Below are positions 1-9,900 of a stretch of DNA of 64,000 bases, piece after piece. The stretch spans positions 186,001-250,000 of the forward strand of contig NZ_UNRG01000003.1 in the NCBI RefSeq assembly GCF_900537115.1, written 5' to 3'. Origin of the DNA: Arthrobacter sp. Alg241-R88 (GTDB lineage: Bacteria > Actinomycetota > Actinomycetes > Actinomycetales > Micrococcaceae). A model generated the notes under the pieces. It had not been told where the DNA came from. It searched no databases and worked only from the letters and a program-made list of their open reading frames with translations. The translations under genes and the position numbers were made by a program. How positions within the stretch are numbered: the first letter of the stretch is position 1; every line of letters begins with the position of its first letter.

Positions 1-2088
1 GATGGAACGGTGCCGGCAGCCACAGTGGATTCAGTGTGGATTGCTTCAGGCGGCAATCCCCGCATCCTCGACGCACTGCTGCACGACGCTGCCGAAAGCG
101 GTGTCCTGGCCAAGCGGAACGGCATCTGGATGCTGCTTGGTCCGTTGCCCGCCGACGGCGGCCAACTCACGGCAGTAGTGACCAAGGACCACATCCGGCG
201 GGGGCCAGAGGAACAGGAGGCGCTGAAGCTCATCGCGCTTGCCGGACCCGTGGGCCGGAAGGTGATCGAGGACATCAGCGGGGCCGCGGTGGTCCGCTCT
301 CTCCTCGACCAGCAGATGATCACCGAGACTTCCGGAGTGCCGGCTGAACTGTCCATGTGGAATGCCCTCTTCGCCACCGCCATCCGGAATACACTCTCGG
401 TGTCGCGAAGCCTGCAGCTGCTCGAAAAGATCCGGGTCCACCAGAACGGCACGGTCCTGCGCGGGGAGGGCAAGCTCAGGTCCGTAGAGTGGGCTTTTGA
501 GTGTGGGCTGCGGGTATCGGACCCCGAAATGCTTGACGCTGCCCGTGAGGCCCTGAGGCGGTTCCGCAACGTAAGCGCACGTTCGATCGCAGCCAAAATC
601 CAGGATCCCGCACTGGTGCCATTGGCCAGGGCCATCCAGGCACGCGCCCTCTACAACGAGGGTGCCTACGGCCAGGCCGCCCACCTTCTTGATGCCTGCT
701 GGCGTCAGCTTTCCGAAGACGCCGAGGGCCCCGCCGTCCTCCTGCTCCGCGCAGCGGCCCACCAGGCCGCCGGCCAGTCCTTGAACGCGTTGGCCGAGGG
801 CGTAAACAGTCAACAGCCTGTTGACGGAGAGCAGAAACGGCAGGACTGGCTCCTGCAGGTCCTGCACCTCCTGCAGCTGGGTGCGGCCGTGGATGCCGGG
901 GCGCTCACCGCCGAGGTCCGGGAGATCCGGAGCACAGCCTCCGAGGAAGCCGGAAGCGAATCCATCAGGGCGCTTGGCGAGGCGCTTCTGGCCCACGCCC
1001 TTGCTGCAGCCGGCCGCGCTGGCCAGGGGCTGGATTCCGCCCTCCTGGCTGCCTCGGAACTGCCTGCGCTGGAGGACAGCCTGTTCTTTTTCACCGAGTT
1101 CGTGCTGGGCCGGCTGGTGATTGATTACCTGGCGATGGGCGAATGGGAGTCTGCCGAGCGCGAACTCGACAATTACGCGGCTGGCCATGCGCGCGGAGCC
1201 GCCACCTTCAACGGAAGCCTGGAGGTGCTTCGCGGCTACTCGCTTCTGCGGCAAGGCCGGATGGAGCGGGCATACCAGGTGCTGCTGCCGGCCGTGGAGG
1301 CGCTGAGGTTGAATGATCCGCTGCAGCTGTTCCGCTTCGGGTCTTCGCTGGGCTTCTACGCGGCGGCACGGCTGGGTGACGCAGCGCAGGCCAAACGACT
1401 CGAAGAGGACTTCACCGATGCGGTGGCCGGAGGTCCTGCCCACGAGCTGCTGGCTTCAGCATACGGTGCCGCTGCCTCCGAATATCTGTCCCGGGACGGC
1501 AAGGGGCTGGCAACGCTCCATACCCTGGCCACCACGCATGATGCCACTTCAAGGGCCGGAACCCTGCTCGAAATCCTGTCCATCTGCTGGGATCTGGGTG
1601 ACCCATCGGTCATTCCCATGGTGCAGTCGGTGGCGCAGGCGATAGAAGGACGATACGCCCAGGCGATGCTGGCACTGGCAACCGGCTGGGAAGCCGGTGA
1701 CGGGGATGCCCTGATGGACACGGCAAACTCACTCGAGGAATCCGGCTTTGTGAATCTCGCGCGCGAGGCTTATGCCCGCGCGAGTACCCTCCTGGAGCAG
1801 GCCGGAGAACGCCGGCGGTCCAGGCAGGCAGTGGCGCTGCGCGAGAAATGCGACCACGAACTGGGGGAGCGGTTCAGGGAAGGGCGCTTCATTGCTGCTG
1901 CTCCCGCCGTCCACCTCACCCGCCGCGAGCAGGACATCGTCGGCCTGGCCGTGCAAGGCCTTACTGACAGGGAAATCGCCCAACGGCTGATGGTCTCTGT
2001 ACGCACGGTGGAAGGGCACCTGTACCGCACGTACGTAAAGCTGGGTGTCCGCAGCCGCGACGAGCTCGAGTCAGCCCTCCCCAAATAA
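1..2088 (+). CDS. LuxR-family transcriptional regulator, 5' end cut by window
   Basis: The reading frame is open from base 1 (codons GAT GGA ACG before the GTG at 10), so the true start lies upstream and 695 residues are visible. The last 60 or so residues form a LuxR/GerE helix-turn-helix: LTRREQDIVGLAVQGLT, then REIAQRLMVSVRTVEGHLYR. The opening residues (ASGGNPRILDALLHDA) match the end of the AAA/STAND ATPase module of large ATP-dependent LuxR (LAL) regulators. The middle is Ala/Leu-rich helical sequence resembling TPR-like repeats. The protein is probably a large signal-integrating activator. The Walker motifs expected upstream are not in the window, so the ATPase assignment is inferred. 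No target can be named. Confidence 0.85.
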   Translation, partial: DGTVPAATVDSVWIASGGNPRILDALLHDAAESGVLAKRNGIWMLLGPLPADGGQLTAVVTKDHIRRGPEEQEALKLIALAGPVGRKVIEDISGAAVVRSLLDQQMITETSGVPAELSMWNALFATAIRNTLSVSRSLQLLEKIRVHQNGTVLRGEGKLRSVEWAFECGLRVSDPEMLDAAREALRRFRNVSARSIAAKIQDPALVPLARAIQARALYNEGAYGQAAHLLDACWRQLSEDAEGPAVLLLRAAAHQAAGQSLNALAEGVNSQQPVDGEQKRQDWLLQVLHLLQLGAAVDAGALTAEVREIRSTASEEAGSESIRALGEALLAHALAAAGRAGQGLDSALLAASELPALEDSLFFFTEFVLGRLVIDYLAMGEWESAERELDNYAAGHARGAATFNGSLEVLRGYSLLRQGRMERAYQVLLPAVEALRLNDPLQLFRFGSSLGFYAAARLGDAAQAKRLEEDFTDAVAGGPAHELLASAYGAAASEYLSRDGKGLATLHTLATTHDATSRAGTLLEILSICWDLGDPSVIPMVQSVAQAIEGRYAQAMLALATGWEAGDGDALMDTANSLEESGFVNLAREAYARASTLLEQAGERRRSRQAVALREKCDHELGERFREGRFIAAAPAVHLTRREQDIVGLAVQGLTDREIAQRLMVSVRTVEGHLYRTYVKLGVRSRDELESALPK

Positions 2089-2547
2089 GCGCTGCCCAAC
2101 ACCTTCCCCTGCCACCTTCCGGCTGGCCAAGCCGCGAGGCTGCATGCCTGCTCAGCCCTTCGACCGGCTGCGGCCGCAGCAATGCGGGTACCGCAGGGTG
2201 CCCCGGTAGTCCGGGGACGACGAATTCGAGTACACCCTACTCGTGTGCAGTGTGGCGCCGGAGTATTTACTTAAGGAGGCAAAAAGAACCGGCAGAAGCC
2301 GCAAAAGTTGCCTACAGCAGAACAAGCTCCTCCGTCCCGACAAACTTCCGGTCCTTGTGGGCCGGGCTGGTCGGGGCCGGCGACGTCAGAGTCTTCTGAG
2401 ACCGAGACTCTCCCCCCAGCCGTCGCCGGCCCTCCATTCCGCGGGCTGAAGCCCGGAGCGACTGTGGCGGCTGCCCCTCCAGGCGGCCGCCACAGCCGTG
2501 CTGTGGGACAATTGAGTGTCATCCGTTGGCATCTCAAGGAGTTAGTT
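2089..2547. other. 459-bp gene-free region: probable structured leader of sufS
   Basis: No convincing coding region is present. A frame open from a TTG at 2308 into sufS has no suitable ribosome site and low-complexity sequence. The region holds several inverted repeats: CGAGTA-N5-TACTCG at 2227-2243, AGAGTCT/AGACTCT at 2388-2411, and a 10-bp stem at 2462-2495. An isolated AAGGAGG at 2273-2279 has no start codon at a normal distance. If transcription starts near the first palindrome, sufS would have a leader of about 300 nt. I recognise no known riboswitch family. Confidence 0.5.
2462..2495 (+). repeat. 10-bp perfect inverted repeat in the sufS leader
   Basis: CTGTGGCGGC (2462-2471) is the exact reverse complement of GCCGCCACAG (2486-2495), with a 14-nt loop. 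There is no T-tract after it, so it is not a standard terminator. It lies about 50 nt before the sufS start and could be a regulatory hairpin or protein-binding site. Confidence 0.5.
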
Positions 2548-3873
2548 TTGGCCGTAGTATCAACGCCAGCCACACTGGAACGCGCCTTGCCGGTCATGGA
2601 TAACGCCGAGGTGCAGCGCATCCGCAACGACTTCCCGGTCCTGGACCAGCTGGTCAACGGACGCCCGCTGATCTATCTGGACTCCGGAGCCACGTCGCAG
2701 AACCCGCTGAGTGTCATCGAAGCCGAGCAGGAATTCTATGAGCAGCGCAATGCGGCGGTGCACCGGGGCGCCCACCATCTTGCGGTCGAGGCCACCGAAG
2801 CATTCGAGGACGCCCGGCAGACCGTGGCCGACTTCGTAGGCGCCGATTACTCGGAAATCATCTGGACTTCCAACGCCACCGAGGGCCTCAACCTGCTCAG
2901 TTATGCCCTGTCCAACGCTGGCCTCTGGGCCGCCCAAGGGCGCGGCGACGCCCGGCTGAAGGACCTGGCGCTGAGCCCGGGCGACGAGATCGTGGTGACG
3001 GAGATGGAGCACCACGCGAACCTCATACCTTGGCAGGAACTGGCCTTCCGTACCGGGGCGGCGCTGCGCTACATTCCCGTGGACGACGCCGGAAGCCTCC
3101 GCATGGACCTCGCCCCGGACATCGTCGGCGCGCGTACGAAGGTGCTGGCTTTTACGCACGCCTCCAACGTCCTGGGCACCATCAACCCCGTCCGTGAATT
3201 GACCGCCCTGGGCCGGAACGCGGGCGCCCTGGTGGTCCTGGACGCCTGCCAGTCTGCACCCCATATGCCGTTGGACGTCAAAGAGCTGGACATCGACTTC
3301 GCTGTCTTTTCCGGCCACAAGATGCTCGCCCCCACGGGAATCGGTGTACTTTACGGAAAGCAGGACGTCCTGGACATCCTGCCGCCGTTCCTGACAGGTG
3401 GTTCCATGATCACCACGGTGACCATGGAACGCGCCGAATACCTCCCCGCACCCCAGCGCTTTGAGGCCGGAACCCAGCGGATCTCCCAGGCTGTGGCGCT
3501 GGCTGCTGCAGCGAACTACCTGACCGAAACAGGGTTGGACCGGATCCACCGCTGGGAGGCTGAGCTCGGCCAGCGGATGATCACCGGGCTCGAGTCCATT
3601 CCGGGAATCCGGGTCCTGGGCCCCGCTGCCGGGCAGGACCGGATAGGGCTCGCCGCGTTCGACGTCGAAGGAGTGCACGCCCATGACGTGGGCCAGTTCC
3701 TCGATTCGCGGGGGATCGCGGTGCGTGTTGGCCATCACTGCGCCCAGCCCCTGCACCGCCGGCTGGGGCTGACAGCCACCACCAGGGCCAGCGCCTACCT
3801 GTACAACACCACCGACGACGTGGACCAGTTCCTGGATGCCGTTGCGGGCGTGCGCGCCTACTTCCGCGCCTAA
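2548..3873 (+). CDS. sufS: SufS-type cysteine desulfurase
   Basis: This is a PLP enzyme that takes sulfur from cysteine to form a persulfide and passes it to the partner scaffold/transfer protein for Fe-S cluster assembly. I chose the TTG at 2548 because AAGGAG (2536-2541) stands 6 nt before it. That gives 441 residues, beginning with MAVVSTPATL and normal for SufS after a short N-terminal extension. The PLP lysine lies in SGHKMLAPTG (about residue 258) and the catalytic cysteine in VGHHCAQPLH (about 398). LDSGATSQ near the N-terminus and AVHRGAHHLA are class V aminotransferase signatures. The 3' neighbour is sufU, 34 nt away on the same strand. No sufBCD genes are in the window. An internal ATG (codon 17) is a possible alternative start. 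Confidence 0.95.
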   Translation: MAVVSTPATLERALPVMDNAEVQRIRNDFPVLDQLVNGRPLIYLDSGATSQNPLSVIEAEQEFYEQRNAAVHRGAHHLAVEATEAFEDARQTVADFVGADYSEIIWTSNATEGLNLLSYALSNAGLWAAQGRGDARLKDLALSPGDEIVVTEMEHHANLIPWQELAFRTGAALRYIPVDDAGSLRMDLAPDIVGARTKVLAFTHASNVLGTINPVRELTALGRNAGALVVLDACQSAPHMPLDVKELDIDFAVFSGHKMLAPTGIGVLYGKQDVLDILPPFLTGGSMITTVTMERAEYLPAPQRFEAGTQRISQAVALAAAANYLTETGLDRIHRWEAELGQRMITGLESIPGIRVLGPAAGQDRIGLAAFDVEGVHAHDVGQFLDSRGIAVRVGHHCAQPLHRRLGLTATTRASAYLYNTTDDVDQFLDAVAGVRAYFRA

Positions 3874-3907
3874 TACATCAAACGCAGACGCACATCGAAG
3901 GTATGAC

Positions 3908-4357
3908 ATGAGCCTTGACCACCTGTACCAGCAGATCATCCTTGACCATTCCAAAGCCCGCCATGGCAGCGGACTGGCCGGGACGAAGGCACCGGACGGC
4001 GCCACCACGGGGCAGTCACACCAGCTGAACCCCGTCTGCGGCGACGAAGTAACCCTGCGCCTGGCCGTCGCCGACGGCAAAGTGGCACAGATTGCCTGGG
4101 ACGGCGCAGGCTGCTCCATTTCCATGGCGTCCGCCTCCGTCCTCACGGACCTGGCCGAGGGAATGACAGTGGCCGAGATGCACGAGGTGATCGACAACTT
4201 CCGCGAGGTCCTCCGGTCCCGGGGCAAAGTACCGGCCGACCCGGAAATCCTCGGTGACGCCGCGGCATTTGAGGGAGTGGCGCGGTACGCCGCCCGCGTC
4301 AAGTGCGCCATGATCTCCTGGGTTGCCGCCGAGGACGCGCTCAACCAGGCCGCCTGA
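3908..4357 (+). CDS. sufU: SufU-type iron-sulfur assembly sulfurtransferase
   Basis: This 149-residue protein is of the zinc-dependent SufU type found in Gram-positive bacteria, which receives persulfide sulfur from SufS by zinc-ligand exchange. The four expected zinc ligands are visible: Cys44 and Asp46 in NPVCGDEV, Cys69 in GAGCSIS and Cys133 in RVKCAMISW. The 18-residue insert between the second and third cysteines that separates SufU from IscU-type scaffolds appears to be present. It follows sufS by 34 nt, so the pair is very likely one operon. A strong bidirectional terminator follows at once. Confidence 0.95.
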   Translation: MSLDHLYQQIILDHSKARHGSGLAGTKAPDGATTGQSHQLNPVCGDEVTLRLAVADGKVAQIAWDGAGCSISMASASVLTDLAEGMTVAEMHEVIDNFREVLRSRGKVPADPEILGDAAAFEGVARYAARVKCAMISWVAAEDALNQAA

Positions 4358-4374
4358 CAACAGTCCTGACTTAA

Positions 4375-4418
4375 AGAAGTCCGGCCCTCCTTCCCGCAGG
4401 AAGGAGGGCCGGACTTCT
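4375..4418. terminator. Bidirectional terminator with 20-bp perfect stem
   Basis: The arm at 4375-4394 (AGAAGTCCGGCCCTCCTTCC) pairs perfectly with 4399-4418 around a CGCA tetraloop. It lies between the end of sufU and the end of the leftward SCO4848-type gene and can serve both. The poly-U stretch is short on both strands. Confidence 0.9.
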
Positions 4419-4431
4419 CTCAGTAACGAAC

Positions 4432-4653
4432 CTAGCCGAACAGGCCCATGATGCCGATGATGGCGGTGGCGGCCCCCAGCACCATGGAGATGCTGACCAG
4501 CACCACGTGAACGGTGAGGAACTTCGTGGCCTTGCCGGCGGCGTCCCGGGCTCGGGGATCCTTCATGACCCGGCGCAGGAACTGCGGCCAAACCACCAGG
4601 GACCAGAGGCCGGCGATGACCAGGACCAGCGCGGCGAAGACGGGCAGCTCCAC
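4432..4653 (-). CDS. SCO4848-family small membrane protein
   Basis: This 73-residue protein has two hydrophobic helices (about residues 5-24 and 47-70) flanking a short basic segment, FLRRVMKDPRARD. The W-x-x-x-WPQFLRR pattern matches my recollection of small actinobacterial membrane proteins related to Streptomyces SCO4848, whose function is unknown. It starts at a GTG 3 nt after the stop of the DUF2505 gene, so the two are probably cotranscribed. No strong Shine-Dalgarno sequence is seen, consistent with translational coupling. Function cannot be given. Confidence 0.75.
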   Translation of the reverse strand: MELPVFAALVLVIAGLWSLVVWPQFLRRVMKDPRARDAAGKATKFLTVHVVLVSISMVLGAATAIIGIMGLFG

Positions 4654-4656
4654 GGA

Positions 4657-5154
4657 CTAGTGGCTTTCCAGCCAGGCCTGTGCCTGCTTGGCCTGAAGGT
4701 TCAGTGCCTTGGCAACCATCGGTTCTGCGGCGTCGGCAATCTTTCCGCCGAGGAACGGCACGGAAGACTTTACTTCGCCTTCAAGCTCTACGCGCGTGCC
4801 GCCGTCGGCAGCCACCAGCCGCTGCACGGCGGTAACGTCAACGGGGGCGCCGGCGATCTTCAGCGAGATGTTGCTCTGGCGGGATCCGTCCGCCGCGGGG
4901 GCGTCCCAGTTTTCCACCTGCGTGACCTTGAGGTGCTCACCCACGAACTTGCGGGCGAACTCGGGAAGCCGGGTGGTGGGAAGGGTACGCACGGACGTGG
5001 CGCTGAACGCCCCGGCAACGTCGCCGTCGACCGTGAAGGATTCAAGGCTGCCGCCGACAAGCTGGCTGACGTGGCGCTGGAAATCTTCATTCACCAGGAC
5101 AGCTGCAACGTTGGGGACGGAGTGCGGAAGGGTGGTGGTTGCGCTCAAGGCCAT
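4657..5154 (-). CDS. DUF2505 domain-containing protein
   Basis: The 165-residue protein is covered by a DUF2505-like fold, related by general shape to START/SRPBCC lipid-binding domains. It opens with MALSATTTLPHSVPNVAAVL and ends in the amphipathic tail AKALNLQAKQAQAWLESH. This family is common in actinobacteria and has no established function. Ligand binding is only suggested by fold similarity. It is the first gene of a leftward pair with the SCO4848-type protein. Its upstream neighbour, the SDR/DUF2867 gene, is on the same strand 42 nt away and may share the transcript. Confidence 0.8.
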   Translation of the reverse strand: MALSATTTLPHSVPNVAAVLVNEDFQRHVSQLVGGSLESFTVDGDVAGAFSATSVRTLPTTRLPEFARKFVGEHLKVTQVENWDAPAADGSRQSNISLKIAGAPVDVTAVQRLVAADGGTRVELEGEVKSSVPFLGGKIADAAEPMVAKALNLQAKQAQAWLESH

Positions 5155-5196
5155 GGGTCCTCCTGGGACGTGGGGTCAGATTAGGCTCCAAACATC

Positions 5197-6705
5197 CTAC
5201 GGGGTCCGGGCTGTCGGTTCCGCATCCACCCTCTTCCGGGCAGCCCCGGTGATATTCCTTGCCATGGCCGGAAAGATCAGGCTGTGGAAGGGAAGGACGG
5301 CCAGCCAGTACAGCCGCCCGCTGAGGCCCTTGGGGAAGAAGATTGCCCGCTGCCGGTAGCGGCTGCCGTTCCCGTCCGGCTCCACGGACAGCTCCAGCCA
5401 TGCCCTGCCCGGAGCACGCATCTCCGCCCGGAGCCGCAGCAGCTTTCCGTGGTCGATCCGCTCCACCCGCCACCAGTCAACCACCTCTCCGGAGGCCAGC
5501 GTGTGGGGATGCCGGCGTCCGCGCAGCAGCCCGGCGCCGCCCGTGAGCTTGTCCAGCCAGCCGCGGACCTGCCAGGCCAGCGGCAGGGAGTACCAGCCGT
5601 TCCGGCCGCCGATTCCCTCGATGACCGTCCACACGTGGGCAGGATCCACGTCGCCGTGGAAGGTCCGTTCGTCGATGTATACCTTGTGCCCGGCCCAGTC
5701 GGGGTCGCTGGGCAAAGGATCGGCGGCCACCCCGGCGTTGGCCCACGTGGTCTCCACCTGGCCGTCGCGTTCCTTGCCAAGGGCCAGGGCGACGGCGGTG
5801 CGGTAGCCGGTGAGGCCGCCGTCGGGCTGCGGGATGTACTCGTCGATGTCGTGTTCATTGGACACGGCGTCGTGCTGGAGGGACTGGACCAGCGGCACGG
5901 CCATGGACAGCGGGATGGGCGTGGTAAGGGCTACCCACATCCCGGCGAGCTTCGGCGCAGGGACAGGCAGTGCCAGTACCACCCGGTACGGCAAGCCCGC
6001 TTCGGCTGCGTACTCCTTCATCATTCCGGCATACGTCAGCACCTGGCGGCAGCCGACATCGAACGTGCGGTTGATAGGTCCCTCCAAAGATGCCGCTGAC
6101 ACGAGGTAGTACAGCACGTCCCGCACGGCGATGGCCTCGATCCGGTTGCGGACCCAGCTGGGCGCCGGCATCAGCGGCAACGTCTCGGAAAGGTGGCGGA
6201 TCATTTCGAAGGAGGCCGAACCGGAACCGATCACCACTCCCGCCTGGAACACGATGGCGTCCACCGGGCAGTCCAGGAACACTTTGCCCACGGCCTCCCG
6301 CGAGCGCATATGGGTGGACAGGTCCACGCCCTTGGGGTGGAGGCCGCCCAGGTAGATGATCCGGCCAACGCCCGCGGCCGCTGCGGCCTCCGCCGCCGCC
6401 CGTGCCATCGACTGTTCCTTGGCTTCGAAGCCTGCCCCGGCAGCCATGGAATGCACCAGGTAGTAAAAGACGTCGACGCCGGAAAGCGCCGACCGCAACG
6501 CGTCGCCGTCGTCCAGGCTGCTTTCCACAACTTCCACCCTGTCGCGCCACGGGACGCCAGCGATTTTGTCAGGGGAGCGCACCAGGACTTTGACGGTGTG
6601 GCCCTCCTCCAGGAGCTTTGGCACCAGCCGGCCGCCGATGTAGCCGGTGGCCCCGGTAACCAGGACAGTCTTGGGTGAACGCTGGGTATTGCTGGTTCCG
6701 GTCAT
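5197..6705 (-). CDS. SDR-type NAD(P)-binding protein fused to a DUF2867 domain
   Basis: The 502-residue protein has an atypical short-chain dehydrogenase/NAD(P)-binding domain in about residues 1-310, with the Rossmann motif TVLVTGATGYIGGRLVPKL near residue 14. The C-terminal 150-170 residues, from about WAGHKVYIDERTF, resemble DUF2867. Proteins of this layout are common in Arthrobacter and mycobacteria and are usually annotated as nucleoside-diphosphate-sugar epimerase-like. The substrate is unknown. No classical YxxxK is evident, so a redox role is uncertain. The gene is divergent from mfd, with 209 nt between the two starts. It lies upstream of the DUF2505 gene on the same strand. Confidence 0.85.
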   Translation of the reverse strand: MTGTSNTQRSPKTVLVTGATGYIGGRLVPKLLEEGHTVKVLVRSPDKIAGVPWRDRVEVVESSLDDGDALRSALSGVDVFYYLVHSMAAGAGFEAKEQSMARAAAEAAAAAGVGRIIYLGGLHPKGVDLSTHMRSREAVGKVFLDCPVDAIVFQAGVVIGSGSASFEMIRHLSETLPLMPAPSWVRNRIEAIAVRDVLYYLVSAASLEGPINRTFDVGCRQVLTYAGMMKEYAAEAGLPYRVVLALPVPAPKLAGMWVALTTPIPLSMAVPLVQSLQHDAVSNEHDIDEYIPQPDGGLTGYRTAVALALGKERDGQVETTWANAGVAADPLPSDPDWAGHKVYIDERTFHGDVDPAHVWTVIEGIGGRNGWYSLPLAWQVRGWLDKLTGGAGLLRGRRHPHTLASGEVVDWWRVERIDHGKLLRLRAEMRAPGRAWLELSVEPDGNGSRYRQRAIFFPKGLSGRLYWLAVLPFHSLIFPAMARNITGAARKRVDAEPTARTP

Positions 6706-6914
6706 GCTGTCTCCTCTTCGTCCTTAAGCTGTTCGGAGCCGCAGCGCGCCTGGACGGCTGCCCTGCCTGCCTTCCTGGGCTTTGCCAGCCTAACCGCACC
6801 CATCCGCCTGCCATGTCGGTGCAGGAGGGTAGGCTGGGTTTTACCCGGGATTCGAAGCGAATTTCGGGTTTTCGCGTTGCCTGCGATCCACTGAACACCA
6901 CAGGAGCTTCTGCC

Positions 6915-9900
6915 ATGAGCCTTCCCGGCCCATCCACCGCCGGCCATTCCAGCGCAGGCCCGTCGCTGGACGGACTGCGCCGCGCCCTCGCCCCGGACCA
7001 GACCTTTGCCCGCGTCCGGGCCGAGGCCGCCCGCGGCTTCGACGTCCGGGGCCAGGACTACCAGATCAGTGCACCGGCAGGGCTCCGTCCCGTGCTGCTG
7101 GCCGAAATGGCGGACGGCATTGCGGCCGCTGCCGAAGGGGCTGGCGACAAAGGGCACGACGGCGGCGGGCAGGGCGTGGTGCTGGCCGTCACCGCTACCG
7201 GCCGGGAGGCAGAGGACCTGGCCGCCGCGCTTCGGGCCTACCTCCCCACGGACGCCGTGGCAGAGTTCCCCAGCTGGGAAACACTCCCGCACGAACGGCT
7301 CTCCCCGCGCTCGGACACCGTGGGCCGCCGCCTCTCCGTGCTGCGCCGCCTTGCGCACCCGGAAACCTCGACGGCGGGGCCGCTCCGTGTGGTGGTGGCG
7401 CCGGTCCGCGCCGTGGTCCAGCCCGTGGTGGCCGGCCTGGGTGAGCTGGTTCCGGTCACGCTGAAGGTGGGCCAGGAGATGCCCTTCACCGAAGTGGTGC
7501 GGAGCCTGGCAGACGCCGCATACGCCCGCGTGGACATGGTGACGCACCGTGGGGAGTTCGCGGTCCGCGGCGGCATCATTGACGTCTTTCCACCCACGGA
7601 GGACCACCCCATCCGGGTTGAATTCTTCGGTGACGAAGTGGACCAGATGCGCTGGTTCGCGGTCGCCGACCAGCGCTCGCTATCCTCACCCGGACTCCAC
7701 CACCCCACGGAGCTGCACGCCCCGCCCTGCCGGGAGATCCTCATCACCCCTTCAGTGATGTCGCGGGCGGCCACCCTCAAATCCCAGCTTCCGGCCGCGG
7801 CGGACATGCTGGAAAAGATTGCCGGCGGCATCACCGTGGAGGGCATGGAGTCCCTGGCCCCGGTGCTGGTGGACTCGATGGTTCCTTTTGTGGAGCAGCT
7901 GCCTGCGGGTTCCATTTCTGTGATCATCGAGCCGGAGAAGGTCCGTACCCGCGCCCATGACCTCGCTGCCACCAATGAGGAATTCCTTGAGGCTGCCTGG
8001 TCCACCGCCTCCGACGGCGGAACTGCCCCGTTGGATCTGAGCTCGCAGGCAAGTGCTGCGCTCCATTCCGCCAGCTTCCGGTCATTGACCGAAACGCGCA
8101 GCTCCTCCCTGGAGCACCGGGTTTCCTGGTGGTCCATCACCTCGCTCGCCCAGGACGAGGAACTGCTGCCCGAGATCGACGTCCTGAACCTGCATGCGCG
8201 GGAGCCGCGGGGCTACCAGGGCGACGTGGCGGAGATGATGGACTTCATCGGCTCCCACGTCCGCGACCAGTGGCGGATTGTTGTGGCCACCGAAGGTCCC
8301 GGGCCCGCGCAGCGGCTGGCGGAGCTGTTCCATGAGAACGACATTCCGTGTGCCCGCGTTGACAGCCTGGACCACGAGCCCCAGGCGGGCATCATCGAAG
8401 TGACCACTGCCGCCGTCGGACGCGGTTTTGTCCTGGACGGGCTGAAGCTGGGCCTGCTGACGGAAGCGGACCTGCTGGGCCGGACGTCGGCCGGATCCAC
8501 CAAGGACATGCGCCGCATGCCGTCCAAGCGCCGCAACGCGGTGGATCCGCTGCAGCTGGTGGCGGGGGACCACGTGGTGCATGAGCAGCACGGCATTGGA
8601 CGTTTTGTCGAGTTGATCCAGCGAAAAGTCGCCGGCGGTGGCGACGGTGTGCGCGAGTACCTGGTCCTGGAATACGCCCCTTCCAAGCGCGGCGCGCCGG
8701 GAGACCGGCTGTTCGTCCCCACCGACCAGCTGGACCAGGTGACGCGGTATGTTGGCGGCGACACCCCCGTGCTGAGCAAGATGGGCGGTGCCGACTGGGC
8801 GAGCACCAAGTCCAAGGCCCGGAAAGCCGTCAAGGAGATCGCCGGCGAACTGATCCGGCTGTACTCGGCGCGGATGGCATCGCGCGGACACGCTTTTGGG
8901 CCGGACACTCCATGGCAGCGCGAACTCGAGGAAGCCTTCCCCTACGTGGAGACGCCGGACCAGCTGACCACCATCAACGAGGTCAAGGCGGACATGGAAC
9001 GTGAGATCCCCATGGACCGGCTGGTTTCCGGCGACGTGGGCTACGGCAAGACGGAGATCGCCGTGCGCGCGGCCTTCAAGGCGGTTCAGGACGGCAAACA
9101 GGTGGCGGTGCTCGTCCCCACCACCCTGCTGGCCCAGCAGCACTATGAAACCTTCACCGAGCGGTTTTCAGGGTTCCCCCTGCGCGTGAAGCCCTTGTCC
9201 CGCTTCCAGGCGGGCAAGGAGGCGAAGGAGACGGCGGAGGGCGTCAAGAACGGGACGGTTGACGTCGTCATCGGTACCCACCGCCTGCTGTCCAAGGACT
9301 TTGAATTCAAGGACCTGGGCCTGGTGATTGTGGACGAGGAGCAGCGCTTCGGTGTGGAGCACAAGGAAGCGCTCAAGAAGATGCGCACCAACGTGGACGT
9401 GCTGGCCATGAGCGCCACCCCCATTCCCCGCACGCTGGAGATGTCCCTTACCGGGATCCGGGAGACGTCCACGCTGGCCACGCCGCCCGAGGAACGCCAC
9501 CCCGTCCTGACGTACGTTGGCCCGTACACGGACAAGCAGGCTTCCGCTGCCATCCGGCGCGAACTGATGCGCGAAGGCCAGGTGTTCCTGGTCCACAACC
9601 GGGTGTCCACCATTGAGCGCACCGCGGCCAAGATCCGTGAACTGGTGCCGGAAGCGCGGGTGGAGGTGGCCCACGGCCAGATGTCCGAAAGCCGCCTGGA
9701 ACAGATCATTGTGGACTTCTGGGAGAAGCGGTTTGACGTGCTGGTGTGCACCACCATCATCGAAACCGGCCTGGACATCTCCAACGCCAACACCCTGATC
9801 GTGGACGGCGCGGACAAGTATGGGCTGTCCCAGCTGCACCAGCTCCGTGGCCGCGTGGGGCGCGGCCGTGAACGCGCCTACGCCTACTTCCTCTACCCCT

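Noticed and set aside
46..1443. Long open frame on the minus strand, 465 residues
   Set aside because: It is antisense to the LuxR-type gene, with Arg/Gly-rich low-complexity sequence typical of high-GC shadow frames.
2308..2547. N-terminal extension of SufS to 521 residues
   Set aside because: No ribosome site at 2308 and the added sequence is low-complexity; the TTG at 2548 has an ideal AAGGAG.
2560..4344. 594-residue minus-strand frame over sufS-sufU
   Set aside because: It is antisense to two well-supported genes and has no recognisable domain.
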